DNA of 64,000 nucleotides from Stenopsyche tienmushanensis. Its lineage: Eukaryota > Arthropoda > Insecta > Trichoptera > Stenopsychidae. The position numbers were made by a program, and so were the translations under genes. Of this stretch, positions 60,706 through 64,000 are shown one piece after another. Position 1 is the first letter of the stretch; each line of letters starts with the position of its first letter. The notes under the pieces are model-generated. The model was given only the letters and a program-made list of their open reading frames with translations, searched no databases and was not told where the DNA came from. The stretch spans positions 1,922,001 through 1,986,000 of the forward strand of contig WACJ01000529.1 of the NCBI GenBank assembly GCA_008973525.1, read 5' to 3'.

Positions 60706-62970
60706 GGGGTTTGTTTATTTTGGTTCGATTTCAACTGGAACAAATTATTATTTTTAGATTATATCGAGATTGATTCGTATTTGATTCACAATTACAAATA
60801 TCACGTGAAATCCATTTTAGACAATATATAGACCAAATATCAAATATATGCTTAACTGCTTGAACTTTCATTTTGTAGAAAATATGTGTATACGTCATGC
60901 CTACGTTTCTATTGAAACATTTTCGTCTAATTTGCATTTCTAAAGATGTCAATTATGCAAAATGCAACTAAGAAAATAATATTTCGATATTTTCAAGGAA
61001 AACGTTGCCAATAAAAACGTCATCGTGTTTGTAATATAAACTGGAAAATATTACAATAAATTGAAAATCCATGGAACTAATTGAACATAATCTTACTAAA
61101 AAATAAGTAGTTAGAGATTTCAGGCTTTTCTATAAGTACGTTAGAGCAAATTGGCCTGAACGTCACGAAAAGTGAAACTTCCACCAGTCTGTCTCAGTTG
61201 ATACTGACTTTATTGAATAATTTATATGCTAATCATATTTTGGATAAAGGTACGATATTACGTTTGCAAAAAATTGTCCTATAAGTACTGCATGCCAACA
61301 AAAAAATCTATGCGTTTCGGTGAAATAAAAGTGCATATGAATTGTACATTTAAATTCAGGCCCACAAAACGCGCATTCGACAGAAGTTAATGAATGCTGA
61401 TTTTCAGAATTTCAAGCCTTTGTTTACATTTATGAGAGAAATAAATTTAAATACACTTCGCAGAGCATGAACATTGTACGCATCTAACTAATTTGACCGC
61501 AGCTTGTGAAACATGATTTTTGTCATTGAAAATTTTTAGAGCACTCATTTCGACGCGGATTTAATTCATCTTAAAAATCGGTTAAATGCGAAAAAATACA
61601 TCTGGAATATGAAATAATAACAGCAACATATTTCCTTCCCAGACCCTTTTTTACCCTCATCTAATAATATAACAAGTCTAGATTCATTGTCAATTTTTCT
61701 GAAGGAAAAATCCCCTAGCTCTATAAAAAAAGCGTCCAACGATTCCGAGAATCAATCTCGATATCCCTTTTTTTTGTTTGATTGTATCCAATACCAATCC
61801 TAATCTTCTTTGTGTATTTTTTTTTTTTCGTTTTATCTATTGGAATCAAAAGATAAATTAATTCACGGCCGATCTGATTAATTCGGCGAGTATAAATTGT
61901 CAAATAATGCAATCGCACTTTACACGATCGGCAACGTAGTAATTTAGAGTGAAATTTAAAATTTCACTCTTCACACTTTCACAATGAATTTTCGCATAAG
62001 CTTTAATTCCACATTACGCCATTGAATCAAATCTTTGCATTAACCGGTGCAACTATTCAATGAAAATCAAAAACTTGAGCGGCTCGTCACTGCATATCCA
62101 AACAGAGAAAGTTAAGCATACATTTTTAACTATACACCACAAAATATATCGTCATTCCATGAACTACTAACATTTCGCTCCAATTTATGCTAAACACAAC
62201 CAGTGAGCCACAAAACAGCAAGCGGAGATATTTGATATCTGCATTACGATTTTGCTAGTTTAAGCAACTCGCAACAAAAACAATAGTTCTGCATCTGTAA
62301 AGTTCAACACAACATTTGCGTAAATGCCTGCTTGCATTCGATATAAATTCAACTGAAATTTATGAGCGATTTTGACTTTTTTGAACAAACTATTGTCCAA
62401 GTGGTTTTTATTGTCGAACCAATCAAGCCTGAAGGTGAACGCAAGAGCGATTTAATGGGCGTTCATTTCCGTTTCAATATGGAAAAACACTTAAAGTTTG
62501 ACTACTCAAAAGGTATCTAAATATACATTACTTTTATACGAAGACGTCCATCTACAAGTTGAAGCTGCATTATGAATAGCTAATTGTATAGCTTAAATAT
62601 ACACTTATAAAATATGAAGACCCATTACAACTACGGCACAATGATGCCTGACCATAAGTATCGACTAAATTAATTCGGCTACGTAGACTCGTTTAACACG
62701 CTGTTAACACTACGTTTTTCTTAAAACCACGTCATTTTATCACTTTGTCTATTTTTAGATGAAAAATATTGAATGTATTCAATCATCCCTCGGGTTATAT
62801 GCTACATATTATACGACGTCCAGAAATATATCGATACAAATTCAGCGAGACTCGATAAACATTCAAAGCTCAGTAACGACAAATTTGCAAGGGATTCATG
62901 AAAAAAATATTATTCATCGTAGCTAACGCTAAAAGATAGACCTTATATGAATTTATTAATAGAAATATTA
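60706..62970. other. AT-rich DNA, nothing recognised
   Basis: Minus frames at 60731-60952 and 61721-61918 have no motif. No repeats were matched to the rest of the window. Confidence 0.5.
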
Positions 62971-62977
62971 GTACCCA

Positions 62978-63254
62978 TCATGGGGTTAAATACGCTAAAA
63001 CGTTAGAAAGGGTTTCGATCGCGTTTTTTGACATCGAACCGAAAATCGTGAGACAGAGACGGGTGTCTTGCGTCTCATCATACACGCGTGCATCGATGGC
63101 AAAGTCGTGCCATAAAGGTACCCCTACACGTCTAAACATTCTCAATATATTTTTTTTTAAATCGATATCGTCGGATAAGCTATTAACCTCTTTCAACAAA
63201 GATAAAACGACTTTAGTTCGTGTTGTCTCGAGAGCAGACGTTTGTTTTGATAAT
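62978..63254 (-). other. Coding-like open frame of about 90 codons, unknown
   Basis: A minus frame opens after a TAA near 63255 and ends at TGA (62978-62980). It has no ATG at its start; the first ATG is well inside. The translation looks like genuine protein: an amphipathic helix with TRTKVVLSLLKEVNSLSDD, then RMFRRVGVPLWHDFAIDARV, a DETQDTRLCLTIFGSM strand and NAIETLSNVLAYLTP. Composition is less AT-rich than the flanks, with CG-rich codons. It could be a terminal exon with an acceptor such as the CTCGAG at about 63225, or a gene fragment. I do not recognise the family. The antisense frame 63048-63257 is a shadow. Confidence 0.4.
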
Positions 63255-63255
63255 T

Positions 63256-64000
63256 AAGATACTCGCATCATTCTTATTGCTGACCAATTTTGTTATTCCT
63301 ACTTGACTGTTCTGAAGTACCGTCATTAGCCTAGTATCACCACTCCTTTGCAAAATCTACTCCTTCAGAAGTAAACTGGCAGGCTTGCACGGTAACCCTG
63401 TCCTTTTATTTTCGCAACATATTAATAAGCAAAAATAGCTGAACAAAAGAAAGCAGATGCCATCCAAGTTGAACATTAAGAAATATTCCAGAAAAATAAA
63501 CGAATAATGTGTGTTATCAACAGTATTAAGGTTCATTTATTGAGCTTGGTTCGTTATGAATCTTATTTAGCGTTACATTTTTACATCTATCAAAGCTCTT
63601 GCCGGATTCATGTTCACGGATTGACTCAATTCAATGATAAGTTCATCTAATTTCTTAACCCGAATCTTAAAAAAAAAAACAATCCAAAAACTTTCTTACT
63701 ATACTGTTACAATTATATTGTTGGAAAGTGAAATTCTACACAGAAAAATGATAACATTGATACTGTGTATACTCTTTCTTTCGAAGAAGAGAGCGATTCA
63801 TATCGAAAATCTCAACGAAAATTATTATACAGGGATGATAGTTTATAATTAAAATAATTAGTATTTCTCTAGTCGATGTCTGGCATTTGAGATGCCAGAT
63901 GTCAGAAATCCTTAAAATTTTACCAATGATGCAAGATGTTACCAAAAATGTTATTTTTTAATTGCCTTATTGTTGTCCTGTTTTTTTATTAACTTTTTTT
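63256..64000. other. AT-rich DNA, nothing recognised
   Basis: Overlapping frames at 63634-63852 (plus) and 63736-63945 (minus) have no motif. Confidence 0.5.

Noticed and set aside
1..64000. CRISPR array, operon or bacterial insertion
   Set aside because: No regularly spaced short repeats, no ribosome-binding-site spaced genes and no dense coding anywhere in the window.

Overview
This window reads as AT-rich nuclear DNA of an arthropod, most likely an insect. The evidence is the mix of decayed transposons (piggyBac, mariner with DD34D spacing, Tc1, hAT-type MITEs, an R1-clade non-LTR retrotransposon and a tRNA-headed SINE) and the lack of any long uninterrupted open frame, operon or bacterial gene packing. 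The species cannot be named from sequence alone. No intact host gene was found. The longest open frames lie in small GC-richer islands and overlap one another on both strands.

Layout. 0-6.6 kb: a decayed piggyBac transposase 3' half (655-1420), a quiet stretch, a GC-rich CpG-dense island (about 4.6-5.4 kb) that could be a promoter or first exon, a strong hairpin (5.77-5.83 kb) and a 687-bp hAT MITE with an 8-bp target duplication (5909-6595). 6.6-20 kb: mostly unrecognised AT-rich DNA. It holds a mariner relic (14.55-15.89 kb) split by a 504-bp repeat that is flanked by an exact 13-bp duplication, and a second hAT MITE (18917-19203). 20-30 kb: a Tc1-like terminus, a complete TA-flanked MITE (21360-21806), two SINE copies, a large inverted repeat (25.2 kb) and an R1-clade reverse transcriptase relic (28.44-29.75 kb). 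30-45 kb: the middle of another piggyBac transposase, a SINE, a hAT MITE, a mariner deletion derivative that keeps both terminal repeats (36580-37405), and a mariner DNA-binding half with one terminus (42349-43090). 45-64 kb: an LTR-like repeat in two inverted copies (45.2 and 56.8 kb), a second dispersed family in three copies, a three-unit satellite (47.1 kb), a near full-length but dead Tc1 transposase (49.7-50.6 kb), a decayed unidentified coding sequence of nearly 1 kb (51.8-52.76 kb), a second copy of the 5.9-kb hAT family, a fourth SINE copy, a second copy of the 14.9-kb repeat, and a short coding-like open frame (62978-63254).

The elements do not work together as a system. The window is best read as an intergenic or long-intron region that has collected transposons. 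All transposase genes seen are broken by stops, frameshifts, deletions or catalytic-residue changes. The most informative items are the nested insertion with its exact duplication, the two repeat families that define their own ends by target duplications, and the unidentified decayed gene at 51.8-52.76 kb. All identifications rest on reading motifs by eye; no database search was run.
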